Source: Opitutia bacterium UBA5964 (lineage in GTDB: Bacteria; Verrucomicrobiota; Verrucomicrobiia; Opitutales; Coraliomargaritaceae). Taken from it: a DNA stretch of 9,181 bases. Shown here in pieces: positions 1 through 6,208 of the stretch. Numbering within the stretch: position 1 is the first letter of the stretch; each line of letters starts with the position of its first letter. Under the pieces are notes generated by a model, which was given only the letters and a program-made list of their open reading frames with translations, was not told the DNA's origin and searched no databases. Where the stretch lies: assembly GCA_002430605.1 (NCBI GenBank), contig DJBY01000086.1, forward strand, positions 1 through 9,181, given 5' to 3'. A program made the position numbers and the translations under genes.

Positions 1-1477
1 GCGCAAAGAAGCGTGGCCCCGAATCGAATTGTTCCAATAGACTGCGGGTGCCGATGATTAGAAAACCGAGTGTATAAATCAGTAGAAACGGGCCGATTAA
101 GTATTTTCCGGCATGTAGATAGTGAGCGAAGCTGAATGCACAGTAAGCGGCCATCAATAGTTCGAGCGCGGGGAACCAGTTGGCTTTGGTGCGGTAGGTC
201 TTTTTCTTGTCACCGCTTTTCGGGGTGCGCACGAAGGGACTCGTGATGCCTGCAAAGGCCTCAAAGACCGCGCGTGTATTTGAAAGTGCAATACCGACGC
301 CGATGCAGACCAAGCCTGGAAGGTGTAACAGGCTCCAGCCTTTCGAACGGCCTTGTGAGAATTGGCTGACGCAGTAGAGTGCACTCGGGCCTGTCATTGC
401 GATTAGGATGGCCAATGCGAAGGGCATGAATTGCCACGCCGACAGTGTGATGTTGGTGTTAAGCAATACGGGCAGCGCTAGAATCGCCATCAACGCCATC
501 AGCGGATGAATGCAGTAGTGCGTCATGTGCAGAAAGGCTTGCACCTTGGCAAACAGCGAGGCGTCAGAGCGCATCACGCGTGGCATGATCTTGAGTGCGG
601 TTTGCACCGAGCCTTTTGCCCAGCGAAATTGTTGGCTCTTAAAAGCAGTGTAGCTTTCTGGGAGTTCCGCGGGCACGACCACGTCTGGAAAGTAGCCAGC
701 TGTCCAACCTGCGAGCTGGCAGCGGTAGGAGAGGTCCATATCTTCGGTTAAAGTATCATCCTGCCAATTGCCGCCGTCATAGATTGCTGCTTTGCGCCAA
801 AGACCTGCGGTGCCGTTGAAATTAAGGAAGAGCTTGTTGTAGCCGCGCGCGCATTGCTCGATCATGAAGTGTCCGTCGATACCGATCGTTTGGGCACGGG
901 TGAGGAGCGATTTCTGCGAGTTGAGATGGCCCCAGCGTGCTTGTACAAAGGCGATCTTGTCGTCGCTCTTGAGCGCGGGCACGAGCTTGCGGAGAAAATC
1001 GACGGGTGGCACGAAGTCGGCATCGAAGATCGAAATGTATTCACCCTTGCAGATGTCCATGCCGAGGCGGAGGGCGCCTGCTTTGTAACCGATGCGGTCG
1101 GTGCGGCGGACGACTGCGACGTCGTAGCCCACAGCTTGTAGTTCGCGGGCCAGTGCATCGACGATGTCGCAAGTCTCGTCGGTCGAGTCGTCGAGGATCT
1201 GAATTTCGTGCTTATCAACTGGGTAGTCCATGGCGACGCAGGCACGGATCACACGCTCGACGACGTTGGCCTCGTTATAGAGTGGGATTTGCGTGGTGAC
1301 GTGTGGGAGCGTCTCGGGCGTTTTGAAAATCACCTGTCCAGCTTCGATCAGCGCGGTTGCTTTGGCACGCTCGGTTTTGTGGCGACGCAGGAACAAGCCG
1401 ACCATCACGTAGCAATTCGTGCCGTAAATGAAGAGGCCCGCTGCCGCGAGGATGTAGAGGGCGAGTATGAAAGTCAT
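1..1477 (-). CDS. Processive family 2 glycosyltransferase, cellulose/mannan synthase-like (partial, C-terminus off the left edge)
   Basis: An uninterrupted frame runs from an ATG at 1477 to the window edge, giving 492 residues. Seen: an N-terminal hydrophobic helix (about residues 3-28), then a GT-A catalytic domain with ILDDST (D96, D97), FDADF (DAD at 152-154), TEDMDL (TED at 244-246) and QQFRWAKG (QQxRW at 282-286), then at least four hydrophobic segments (about 322-340, 350-370, 436-455, 459-478) and an SPFVRTPK motif near 413-420. The D, DxD, TED, QxxRW order is the established signature of processive beta-glycan synthases such as bacterial cellulose synthase and plant CslA mannan synthases. 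The enzyme should sit in the inner membrane and polymerise a nucleotide-sugar into an exported glycan. No PilZ domain or BcsB-like partner is visible here, so the polymer cannot be named. No clear Shine-Dalgarno site precedes the ATG; it is chosen because it places the first membrane helix at the extreme N-terminus. Confidence 0.9.
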   Translation of the reverse strand, partial: MTFILALYILAAAGLFIYGTNCYVMVGLFLRRHKTERAKATALIEAGQVIFKTPETLPHVTTQIPLYNEANVVERVIRACVAMDYPVDKHEIQILDDSTDETCDIVDALARELQAVGYDVAVVRRTDRIGYKAGALRLGMDICKGEYISIFDADFVPPVDFLRKLVPALKSDDKIAFVQARWGHLNSQKSLLTRAQTIGIDGHFMIEQCARGYNKLFLNFNGTAGLWRKAAIYDGGNWQDDTLTEDMDLSYRCQLAGWTAGYFPDVVVPAELPESYTAFKSQQFRWAKGSVQTALKIMPRVMRSDASLFAKVQAFLHMTHYCIHPLMALMAILALPVLLNTNITLSAWQFMPFALAILIAMTGPSALYCVSQFSQGRSKGWSLLHLPGLVCIGVGIALSNTRAVFEAFAGITSPFVRTPKSGDKKKTYRTKANWFPALELLMAAYCAFSFAHYLHAGKYLIGPFLLIYTLGFLIIGTRSLLEQFDSGPRFFA

Positions 1478-1543
1478 TCTATGTGGTCTCGCCGGGAGCG
1501 AGGTATGTGCGGTGAACTGCTCCAGGCGAAACCAAAAGCAAAG

Positions 1544-1561
1544 AAGGGGGAATGGCCCCTT
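1544..1561 (-). terminator. Possible intrinsic terminator downstream of the MEKHLA gene
   Basis: A 6-bp GC-rich stem (AAGGGG at 1544-1549, CCCCTT at 1556-1561) has a six-base loop. Read on the minus strand it is followed by a T-rich stretch (CTTTGCTTTTGG). It lies between the MEKHLA stop and the glycosyltransferase start, where a terminator is expected. The stem is short and the T tract interrupted, so this is tentative. Confidence 0.4.
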
Positions 1562-1594
1562 TCATTCTTAGAGCAACCTTTATTTATGGTGAGC

Positions 1595-1610
1595 AGGTGC
1601 GTTAGGCACC
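1595..1610. other. Small inverted repeat (GGTGC / GCACC)
   Basis: The five-base arms GGTGC (1596-1600) and GCACC (1606-1610) flank a five-base loop, followed on the plus strand by ATTTT. It lies between two other hairpins in the same intergenic gap. It is too short to assign a role alone. Confidence 0.35.
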
Positions 1611-1629
1611 ATTTTCGATAAATTGCAGC

Positions 1630-1651
1630 AACGGCGCTCGGTCGCCGTTTT
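1630..1651. terminator. Hairpin with T-run, terminator-like, orientation uncertain
   Basis: A 7-bp perfect stem, AACGGCG (1630-1636) and CGCCGTT (1643-1649), has a six-base loop and runs directly into TTTT on the plus strand (1648-1651). The T-run favours termination of plus-strand transcripts, although no plus-strand gene is recognised upstream. On the minus strand the stem lies about 45 bases beyond the MEKHLA stop but is followed by GCTGCAATTT, a weak tract. It may act as an RNA 3'-end stabiliser for that gene. Confidence 0.4.
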
Positions 1652-1693
1652 AAAAGTGGCGAAGAATGGAGCCGCGACTGCGTTAGCAAGCTT

Positions 1694-2137
1694 CTACAGC
1701 ATTTGCCATTCGGCGAAAGTGGCCGCTTGGCCGACGTGGTGGCCAGTTTCATCGATTAACGACCAGACCCGCGCTGAATCAATGTAAAAACGCTTGCCAG
1801 TGGCGCTGACACGAATGCCACGGTAGTTATCCGAGTAGCCAAGAGTGGCGACTTCGGATAACAGCTGTTGGCGCTCGTCGCGGTGCATGGGTTCGGCGGA
1901 GAATCGAGAGGGCAGAGCGGTCAGTGTGGCCCAGTCCATTTCGAAGAGTATCTGTGCGGCGCTGTTGCCGTAGTTGAATATGGGGTCGGTCTGCGTGCCG
2001 TGCGAGAGCACAACAAAGGCCGCGTCCATCAGACGATCCGCCTCATGATTGCCAGATTCGATAAGCTCGGTTCCAAAGCAACGGTAATAGTTTTTGAGTA
2101 GTAACGCGGTATGAGCCCCGAGATCCATAGCTGTCAT
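1694..2137 (-). CDS. Stand-alone MEKHLA-domain (PAS-like) protein
   Basis: This 147-residue protein is covered almost wholly by one domain. Conserved blocks seen are FVVLSHGTQTDPIFNYGN (41-58), TALPSRFSAEP (73-83), YRGIRVSATGKRFYID (95-110) and GQAATFAEW (136-144). I recognise this pattern as the MEKHLA domain, a PAS-related fold first described at the C-terminus of plant HD-ZIP III transcription factors and also found as a single-domain protein in bacteria. Its molecular function in bacteria is not established; a ligand- or redox-sensing role is only an inference from the PAS relationship. No signal peptide or membrane segment is present, so it should be cytoplasmic. A second in-frame ATG at 2128 is an equally possible start, and neither has a Shine-Dalgarno site. 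It lies 39 bases downstream of the 2177-2710 gene on the same strand and may be co-transcribed with it. Confidence 0.85.
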   Translation of the reverse strand: MTAMDLGAHTALLLKNYYRCFGTELIESGNHEADRLMDAAFVVLSHGTQTDPIFNYGNSAAQILFEMDWATLTALPSRFSAEPMHRDERQQLLSEVATLGYSDNYRGIRVSATGKRFYIDSARVWSLIDETGHHVGQAATFAEWQML

Positions 2138-2176
2138 TGGGTTGATCGTGAGCCGCGTGGATTGAGCGGAGCCGTG

Positions 2177-2710
2177 TTATTTGACTGGGAACAGGTTGGA
2201 CTGAATCTTTTGCAATAGCAATTGCTGCCCGCTAGTCAAAGAGGCGGCGTCCTTCAATTGACCTAGGTAATTGCTGGCACTGGTGCTGTCGTTGTTTTGT
2301 AGCGCGCCACTGGCTTTGCTGACGAGGTCGGACAAACCTGATTCTTTGAAATCAAAATTGCGCTCCAGGATTATTGCGGAAAGCGGGTTTTTAACATCGT
2401 TCCAAGTCTGAACTTGAGAGGGCTTGAGTCCCGCCGCTTTGATTTGGTCGTAGTAATTGAATACACCCAAGTCATGTTCTGCATTGAAACTTTTAATCAG
2501 ACCTTTGGCTGCGTTGGTCGCTTGTTCATTGCCTTGGAATGATTTGAGCAGATTGGTACCCAACGAAAGGAGCTGGCTGCTGCCTGTGCTGCCGCCGCTG
2601 ATGGCTTCGTTGGCTTTATTGGTGTATTTCCCCAGGTCGAACGCTTGCGCGGTGTGGATGGTAAGTGCGCAGAGAGCGAGGGTCGACAGGAGGCGGGTGA
2701 TGGTTTTCAT
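2177..2710 (-). CDS. Exported protein of unknown function, 177 residues
   Basis: I do not recognise the family. The frame is open further upstream (an ATG at 2797), but the ATG at 2710 is preferred because it begins a textbook signal peptide: a basic start MKTITR, a hydrophobic core LLSTLALCALTI, and an AQA cleavage motif at residues 21-23. The cysteine in the core is preceded by leucine and does not make a good lipobox, so a soluble periplasmic or secreted protein is more likely than a lipoprotein. The mature part is polar and probably helical, with many Gln, Asn, Ser and Lys residues, no cysteines, no further membrane segment and no catalytic motif I can name. A block near WNDVKNPLSAIILERNFDF (about 108-126) looks the most structured. 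The gene precedes the MEKHLA gene by 39 bases. A sigma70-like promoter is suggested just upstream. Confidence 0.75.
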   Translation of the reverse strand: MKTITRLLSTLALCALTIHTAQAFDLGKYTNKANEAISGGSTGSSQLLSLGTNLLKSFQGNEQATNAAKGLIKSFNAEHDLGVFNYYDQIKAAGLKPSQVQTWNDVKNPLSAIILERNFDFKESGLSDLVSKASGALQNNDSTSASNYLGQLKDAASLTSGQQLLLQKIQSNLFPVK

Positions 2711-2728
2711 AAGAGTAGTTAAGCAGGC

Positions 2729-2757
2729 ATAGCATCTGCATTCTATCTGAATGACAA
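2729..2757 (-). promoter_or_regulatory. Candidate sigma70-type promoter for the exported-protein gene
   Basis: On the minus strand TTGTCA (2752-2757, five of six to TTGACA) is separated by 17 bases from TGCTAT (2729-2734, three of six to TATAAT). The start point would fall near 2722, about 12 bases before the ATG at 2710. The -35 element is good and the -10 element weak, so this is a guess from consensus only. Confidence 0.3.
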
Positions 2758-2781
2758 AAAATCGCAGCCATATTAATGGAG

Positions 2782-2820
2782 CTCTTGTGCGCCGCATGGA
2801 TAGACAGCGAAGCGCAAGAG
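2782..2820. other. Imperfect stem-loop downstream of the ABC-F gene
   Basis: CTCTTGTGC (2782-2790) can pair with GCGCAAGAG (2812-2820): nine pairs with one G-U in plus-strand RNA, and one mismatch in minus-strand RNA. The 21-base loop contains a further CGC/GCG pairing. On the minus strand it lies about 75 bases past the ABC-F stop, but the nearest T-run (complement of A2756-A2761) is about 20 bases further on, so it is not a canonical intrinsic terminator. It is the only notable structure in the 184-base gap 2711-2894 apart from the candidate promoter. Confidence 0.35.
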
Positions 2821-2894
2821 TCGATGAGCTCGCAACTGATTCCTCAGATTCTACAGATCGGTGGTATTTTAAAAATCAGTTTAATGTGGGTGAT

Positions 2895-4523
2895 TTATTT
2901 GCCCAACTTTTCGGCGGTCTCTTGTTCGAGGCGCTCGATATATTCAGAGACATTACACGTGAGCATACGAGTGCTGCCGGGTGAGACTTCGAGCACCTTA
3001 TTGACGACGCCGTCGAGGAAGGAACGGTCATGACTGACGAGGATGACGGTGCCTTCAAACTGGTTGATCGCTTCCTGCAGCACTTCCTTGGATTTGATAT
3101 CAAGGTGATTGGTCGGTTCGTCCAAAATCATGCAATTCGCAGGGTGCATGAGCATCTTGGCCAGAGCGACGCGATTCTTCTCACCACCGGAGAGGACCGA
3201 GGTTTTCTTGAGGGCTTCGTCGCCGCTGAAGAGCAGTGCACCAAGGGCGCCGCGTGGATTCGCGTCGTCGTTGCCGATGGCGGCATTTTCGACTTCTTCG
3301 AGCACGGTGTTGGCTGGATTGAGTTCTTCGGCTTGCGACTGAGCGAAGTAGCCGAGCACGGTGTTGATGCCTTTTTCGACGGTACCGCCTTGGAATACTT
3401 CAATGCCAGCTATGATGCGAGCGAGGGTGGACTTCCCGGCGCCGTTGACCCCGACGACGGCGATGCGGTCGCCCTTGTCGATGCGCAGGTCGAGACCGTC
3501 AAAAATAACATTATCGCCGTAGGCTTTTTCTAGGCCGGTGATAGTGATCACCTTGGCGCTGGCAGGTGGTGACTTAGGGAAGCGGAAGAACATCTTCTTC
3601 TCATCACGTGGGATGGTGATGAGCTCCATCTTGTTGAGGGATTTGATGCGGCTCTGCACCATGCTCGCCTTTTTGACGTTGGAGCGGAAGCGGGTGATCC
3701 ACTCTTTGACCTCCTTGATTTCCTTTTGTTGGTTGGCGTAGGCTTTACGCAGGAGTTCAAGGCGCTTGTCAGTTTCGGTGACGTAGTAGCTGTAGTTGCC
3801 CTTGAAGCTGTTGAGATCGCCCATCTTGAGTTCGAGGGTGCGGTCGGTGACTTCGTCGAGAAAGGCACGGTCGTGAGAGATCACGATGAGTGCACCCTGG
3901 TAGTGCTTTAGGTATTGCTCGACCCAGTGCTGGGAGATGATGTCCAAGTGATTGGTCGGTTCATCGAGAATGATGAGGCTAGGGTTTTGTAACAAGAGTT
4001 TCGCGAGCGCGATACGCATCTGCCAACCTCCGGAGAACTCGCCGGTGTCGCGATCAAAGTCGGTTGCTTTGAAGCCCATGCCCATCAGGATCCGCTCGAC
4101 GCGGGACTTCATCTTGTGTGGCTCGTGGTCTTCGAGTTGCTGCTCCCATTCGCCCATCTGGTCGATGAGATCGTAGTAGGCATCCTCGGAGGTGTCCATC
4201 TCCGCCATCTGTTCTTCAGCCTGAGCAATCTTCTTCTTGAGTTCGAGTACATCGCCAAAGGAACTTTCTGCTTCCTTAAATAGAGTGTTTCCAGAGACGG
4301 AGATACCGTCCTGCGGGAGGTAGCCGATACTGACGTAGCCTGGCTTATCGACGGAGCCTGACTCGGGCTCGAGTTCACCCATAAACATGCGTAGCAGGGT
4401 GGTCTTGCCAGAGCCGTTTGAGCCGATTAGAGCGATGCGATCACGGGCGCCGATGACGGTGTTGATCTTGTTGAAAATAGTCTTCTTGCCGAAGTGGTGA
4501 GAGATTTGATTGATCGTGATCAT
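2895..4523 (-). CDS. ABC-F family ATPase, ribosome-associated type
   Basis: The protein has 542 residues and carries two tandem ABC ATPase domains and no membrane segments, the layout of the ABC-F family (EttA, Uup, YbiT, YheS, YdiF), which act on the translating ribosome rather than as transporters. Domain 1 has Walker A GSNGSGKTT (34-42), signature FSGGWQ (163-168), Walker B LIILDEP with E188, and SHD at 216-218. Domain 2 has GVNGAGKST (358-366), LSGGEKN (444-450), MILDEP with E469, and SHD at 497-499. Residues about 90-148 form an arm-like charged coiled coil, and about 250-320 are the basic inter-domain linker that in this family contacts tRNA at the E site. There is no Uup-type C-terminal coiled-coil extension. 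The open frame extends upstream to 4685, but the ATG at 4523 (MITINQISHHFG) matches where family members begin. Translation-factor versus antibiotic-protection subtype cannot be decided by eye. Confidence 0.93.
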   Translation of the reverse strand: MITINQISHHFGKKTIFNKINTVIGARDRIALIGSNGSGKTTLLRMFMGELEPESGSVDKPGYVSIGYLPQDGISVSGNTLFKEAESSFGDVLELKKKIAQAEEQMAEMDTSEDAYYDLIDQMGEWEQQLEDHEPHKMKSRVERILMGMGFKATDFDRDTGEFSGGWQMRIALAKLLLQNPSLIILDEPTNHLDIISQHWVEQYLKHYQGALIVISHDRAFLDEVTDRTLELKMGDLNSFKGNYSYYVTETDKRLELLRKAYANQQKEIKEVKEWITRFRSNVKKASMVQSRIKSLNKMELITIPRDEKKMFFRFPKSPPASAKVITITGLEKAYGDNVIFDGLDLRIDKGDRIAVVGVNGAGKSTLARIIAGIEVFQGGTVEKGINTVLGYFAQSQAEELNPANTVLEEVENAAIGNDDANPRGALGALLFSGDEALKKTSVLSGGEKNRVALAKMLMHPANCMILDEPTNHLDIKSKEVLQEAINQFEGTVILVSHDRSFLDGVVNKVLEVSPGSTRMLTCNVSEYIERLEQETAEKLGK

Positions 4524-4828
4524 GAAAAAGTTGAAAAGTGGGACGAAGCGCGAGGAGCGCGAAGATGGTCTGTGAGGTCTGCCGAGCTGGCCCCGCAGGG
4601 GTGACTGAACTGGGTGCCTTTGGGCAAGTGAAGGAAAAAAGTGTCGAAAGGCGGAGGATGTAAGCAGGTCGACTCTGGATGGCAAAGAAAAAGGAGTGGC
4701 GGCGATCTTGTGGGAGGAATGACCTTGGTGTCGTCCTGAGCATGTCGAAGCGGTGCCGTTCGATCATTCTAGGAATATGCGGTCCACGCGCAGGTGAACC
4801 CTCCCGTGATAAATTCCATTCCCCCACG
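4524..4828. other. Non-coding gap of about 300 bases, with repeat-like sequence
   Basis: No frame here looks like a gene; the open frames crossing it are upstream extensions of the ABC-F frame or shadows. It holds a perfect 20-bp mirror repeat at 4545-4564, a CCCC-GCA-GGGG mini-hairpin at 4591-4601, and a segment at 4731-4750 resembling a dispersed repeat. The promoter of the ABC-F gene must lie here, but I see no convincing -35/-10 pair. Confidence 0.55.
4731..4750. repeat. Fragment resembling the dispersed CCTGAGC...GTCGAAG repeat
   Basis: The segment reads TCGTCCTGAGCATGTCGAAG. From general knowledge, sequences built on CCTGAGC, a short variable stretch and GTCGAAG, often beside GGAATGAC-like bases, recur many times in the intergenic regions of several bacterial phyla. 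Here GGAATGAC is present just to the left (4716-4723). Only one copy lies in the window, so its repeat status in this genome cannot be shown. Confidence 0.4.
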
Positions 4829-4860
4829 AAAAAGCCCGAGACGGTTAAACCGCTCGGGCT
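4829..4860 (-). terminator. Strong intrinsic terminator of the EF-hand gene
   Basis: On the minus strand AGCCCGAG and CTCGGGCT (complements of 4853-4860 and 4833-4840) form a perfect 8-bp outer stem. An inner CGGT/ACCG stem stacks on it across one bulged base, and the structure runs into a TTTTT tract (complement of 4829-4833). It begins about 34 bases after the EF-hand stop codon. This is a textbook rho-independent terminator and isolates that gene from ABC-F downstream. Confidence 0.9.
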
Positions 4861-4894
4861 GAGTGAAGTATGGTATGATTGGCTTGGAACCTCT

Positions 4895-5269
4895 TTATGC
4901 GGCGTCTTTATCGCAATTGGAGCATTGGCCGCCGCCCTTGGCGCCGCCCTTTCCTTTGCCTTCTTTTCCGCGTTTCTCATGTGCGGCTTTGAGCTCGTCT
5001 TTGGTCAGTTGCCCGTCGTCATTGGAATCGATTTTGTCGAAGTGCTCGACGAGTCGTTTCGCACCAGCGCTTTCAAGCTCATCCAGTGAGAGCTGCTCGT
5101 CGCCGTTCGAGTCAGTGTTGGCGAAGTGCTCGCCGCGTTCTGCATGGTTTGGTCGGTCTTTGCGTTGGCCATCTTGGTCGCCACCAGCGACGGATCTTTC
5201 TTTGGCTTGAGCGAGTGCAGGAATGAGGCAAGTCGCGAGTGCTGTGAGGAGGAGTCTGTTTAATTTCAT
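4895..5269 (-). CDS. Exported two-EF-hand calcium-binding protein with a CxxC tail
   Basis: This is a 124-residue protein. The ATG at 5269 is chosen over the frame's first ATG at 5323 because it begins a signal peptide: MKLNRLLL, a hydrophobic core, and ALAQA ending at residue 22. Two canonical EF-hand loops are visible, DSNGDEQLSLDE (53-64; ligands D53, N55, D57, Q59, S61, E64) and DSNDDGQLTKDE (81-92; D81, N83, D85, Q87, T89, E92), each followed by a helix. The last third (about 98-124) is Lys/Gly-rich low complexity and ends with CSNCD, a CxxC pair at 116 and 119. Calcium binding outside the cytoplasm is expected from the loops; the partner and role are unknown. Small secreted EF-hand proteins of this sort are common in Planctomycetota and Verrucomicrobiota. 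It is a single-gene unit with its own terminator, separated from rph by another terminator. Confidence 0.85.
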   Translation of the reverse strand: MKLNRLLLTALATCLIPALAQAKERSVAGGDQDGQRKDRPNHAERGEHFANTDSNGDEQLSLDELESAGAKRLVEHFDKIDSNDDGQLTKDELKAAHEKRGKEGKGKGGAKGGGQCSNCDKDAA

Positions 5270-5332
5270 AATGTATTTAATTTGCGGTTTCGCAGCTCTT
5301 GATTGGCTGCTTAACACATACATCGTGAGTAT

Positions 5333-5350
5333 CGCTGAAAAGTTTCAGCG
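5333..5350. promoter_or_regulatory. 18-bp perfect palindrome, possible operator upstream of the EF-hand gene
   Basis: CGCTGAAAAGTTTCAGCG consists of two 8-base arms around a two-base centre. It lies 64 bases upstream of the EF-hand start and immediately beyond the T-run of the rph terminator. A two-base centre is too tight for a good RNA hairpin and is more typical of a dimeric regulator's binding site. The regulator is unknown. Confidence 0.4.
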
Positions 5351-5354
5351 TGTG

Positions 5355-5382
5355 AAAAACGGTAGAGGCGCTTCGCCACTAC
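5355..5382 (-). terminator. Intrinsic terminator of rph
   Basis: On the minus strand GTAG-T-GGCG, loop AAG, CGCC-T-CTAC forms a stem of eight pairs interrupted by one T-T mismatch. It is followed by CGTTTTTC (complement of 5355-5359). It starts only 6 bases after the rph stop codon. Position, GC-rich stem and T-run agree with a rho-independent terminator. Confidence 0.8.
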
Positions 5383-5388
5383 GATATG

Positions 5389-6150
5389 CTATCCCTCCAA
5401 TCCCGCCGCGATGGCGGCGTTTTGCAGTTCGTTGATTTCAGTAATGCCTTTGGCGCCGAGGTCGAGTAGGGCGTCGAGTTCCTCACGTGTGAAAGTAGCT
5501 TCTTCGCCGGAGCTTTGCACTTCGACGAATTTACCGCTGCCAGTCATGACGATGTTGGCATCGACGGTGGCGTTTTTGTCCTCGGGATAGTTGAGGTCGA
5601 GTACGGCGGTGCCTTGATAGACGCCGACCGAGACCGCGGCCACGGCTTCATTAAAGGGATTTTCGGCGAGCTCGCCTTTTGCGATGAGTTTTTGGATCGC
5701 AATTTGAGCGGCGACATAGGCTCCAGTGATCGATGCGGTGCGAGTGCCGCCGTCGGCTTGTAGCACATCGCAATCGATCCAAATCGTCTTACCTGTGAGT
5801 TTTTTGAGGTCGAATACGGCGCGCAGTGAGCGTCCAATGAGACGTTGAATTTCGATGGTGCGGCCGTCGGCTTTACCACGGCTGATGTCGCGCTGCTTAC
5901 GATCCAGTGTGCTGTAAGGGAGCATGGAGTATTCGGCAGTCATCCAGCCGCCTTCGACTTTTTGAGCGCGCATCCAGCCGGGTACACGGTTGTCGATTGA
6001 TGCGGCGCAAATCACGCGGGTGTCACCAAAGCTGACGAGCACCGAGCCGAGCGCATGCGGGGCGATGCCCGTCTCAAATGTAATCGTGCGAAGTTCGTCG
6101 ATTGCGCGGTTATCAGGGCGGGCGAAAGGTATATTTGTTTCGTTGGACAT
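5389..6150 (-). CDS. rph: Ribonuclease PH
   Basis: The 253-residue protein matches the usual length of RNase PH (about 240-260). This phosphorolytic 3'-5' exoribonuclease trims tRNA 3' extensions using inorganic phosphate, releasing nucleoside diphosphates, and works as a hexameric ring in the cytoplasm. Seen: an N-terminal RPDNRAIDELR block (11-21), KVEGGWMTAEYSMLPYST (64-81), the basic TLDRKQRD stretch (81-88), DGRTIEIQRLIGRSLRA (95-111), the phosphate-binding GGTRTA (134-139), and the metal-site aspartates D191 and D197 in the NYPEDKNATVDANIVM segment, with the family's six-residue spacing. The C-terminal helical region is complete. The start at 6150 is the only ATG that keeps the conserved N-terminus. 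No Shine-Dalgarno site precedes it. An inverted-repeat array separates it from the AI-2E gene upstream. The frequent neighbour rdgB is not adjacent here. Confidence 0.97.
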   Translation of the reverse strand: MSNETNIPFARPDNRAIDELRTITFETGIAPHALGSVLVSFGDTRVICAASIDNRVPGWMRAQKVEGGWMTAEYSMLPYSTLDRKQRDISRGKADGRTIEIQRLIGRSLRAVFDLKKLTGKTIWIDCDVLQADGGTRTASITGAYVAAQIAIQKLIAKGELAENPFNEAVAAVSVGVYQGTAVLDLNYPEDKNATVDANIVMTGSGKFVEVQSSGEEATFTREELDALLDLGAKGITEINELQNAAIAAGLEG

Positions 6151-6208
6151 TTATAGTGAGGAGTGACGCCTGCGACGTAGTGAAGCCTTCGGCTAGTGAA
6201 AGTGAGGG

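Noticed and set aside
1208..1621. Plus-strand open frame of 137 codons
   Set aside because: It lies mostly antisense to the glycosyltransferase catalytic domain, then runs through the intergenic hairpins; no domain is recognisable.
2711..2797. N-terminal extension of the exported protein to 2797
   Set aside because: The extra 29 residues precede an otherwise ideal signal peptide starting at 2710.
3030..3533. Plus-strand open frame of 167 codons
   Set aside because: It is exactly antisense to the second ATPase domain of ABC-F and is best explained as a codon-bias shadow.
4591..4601. CCCC-GCA-GGGG mini-hairpin
   Set aside because: A four-pair stem with a three-base loop and no T-run is not evidence of a functional element.
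4524..4685. N-terminal extension of the ABC-F protein to an ATG at 4685
   Set aside because: ABC-F proteins begin immediately before the first beta strand (MITINQISHHFG here); the extra 54 residues are Arg/Ser/Pro-rich and resemble translated leader.
4441..4980. Minus-strand open frame of 179 codons spanning the ABC-F/EF-hand gap
   Set aside because: It overlaps both real genes in another frame, runs through the strong terminator at 4829-4860 and has low-complexity composition with no recognisable domain.
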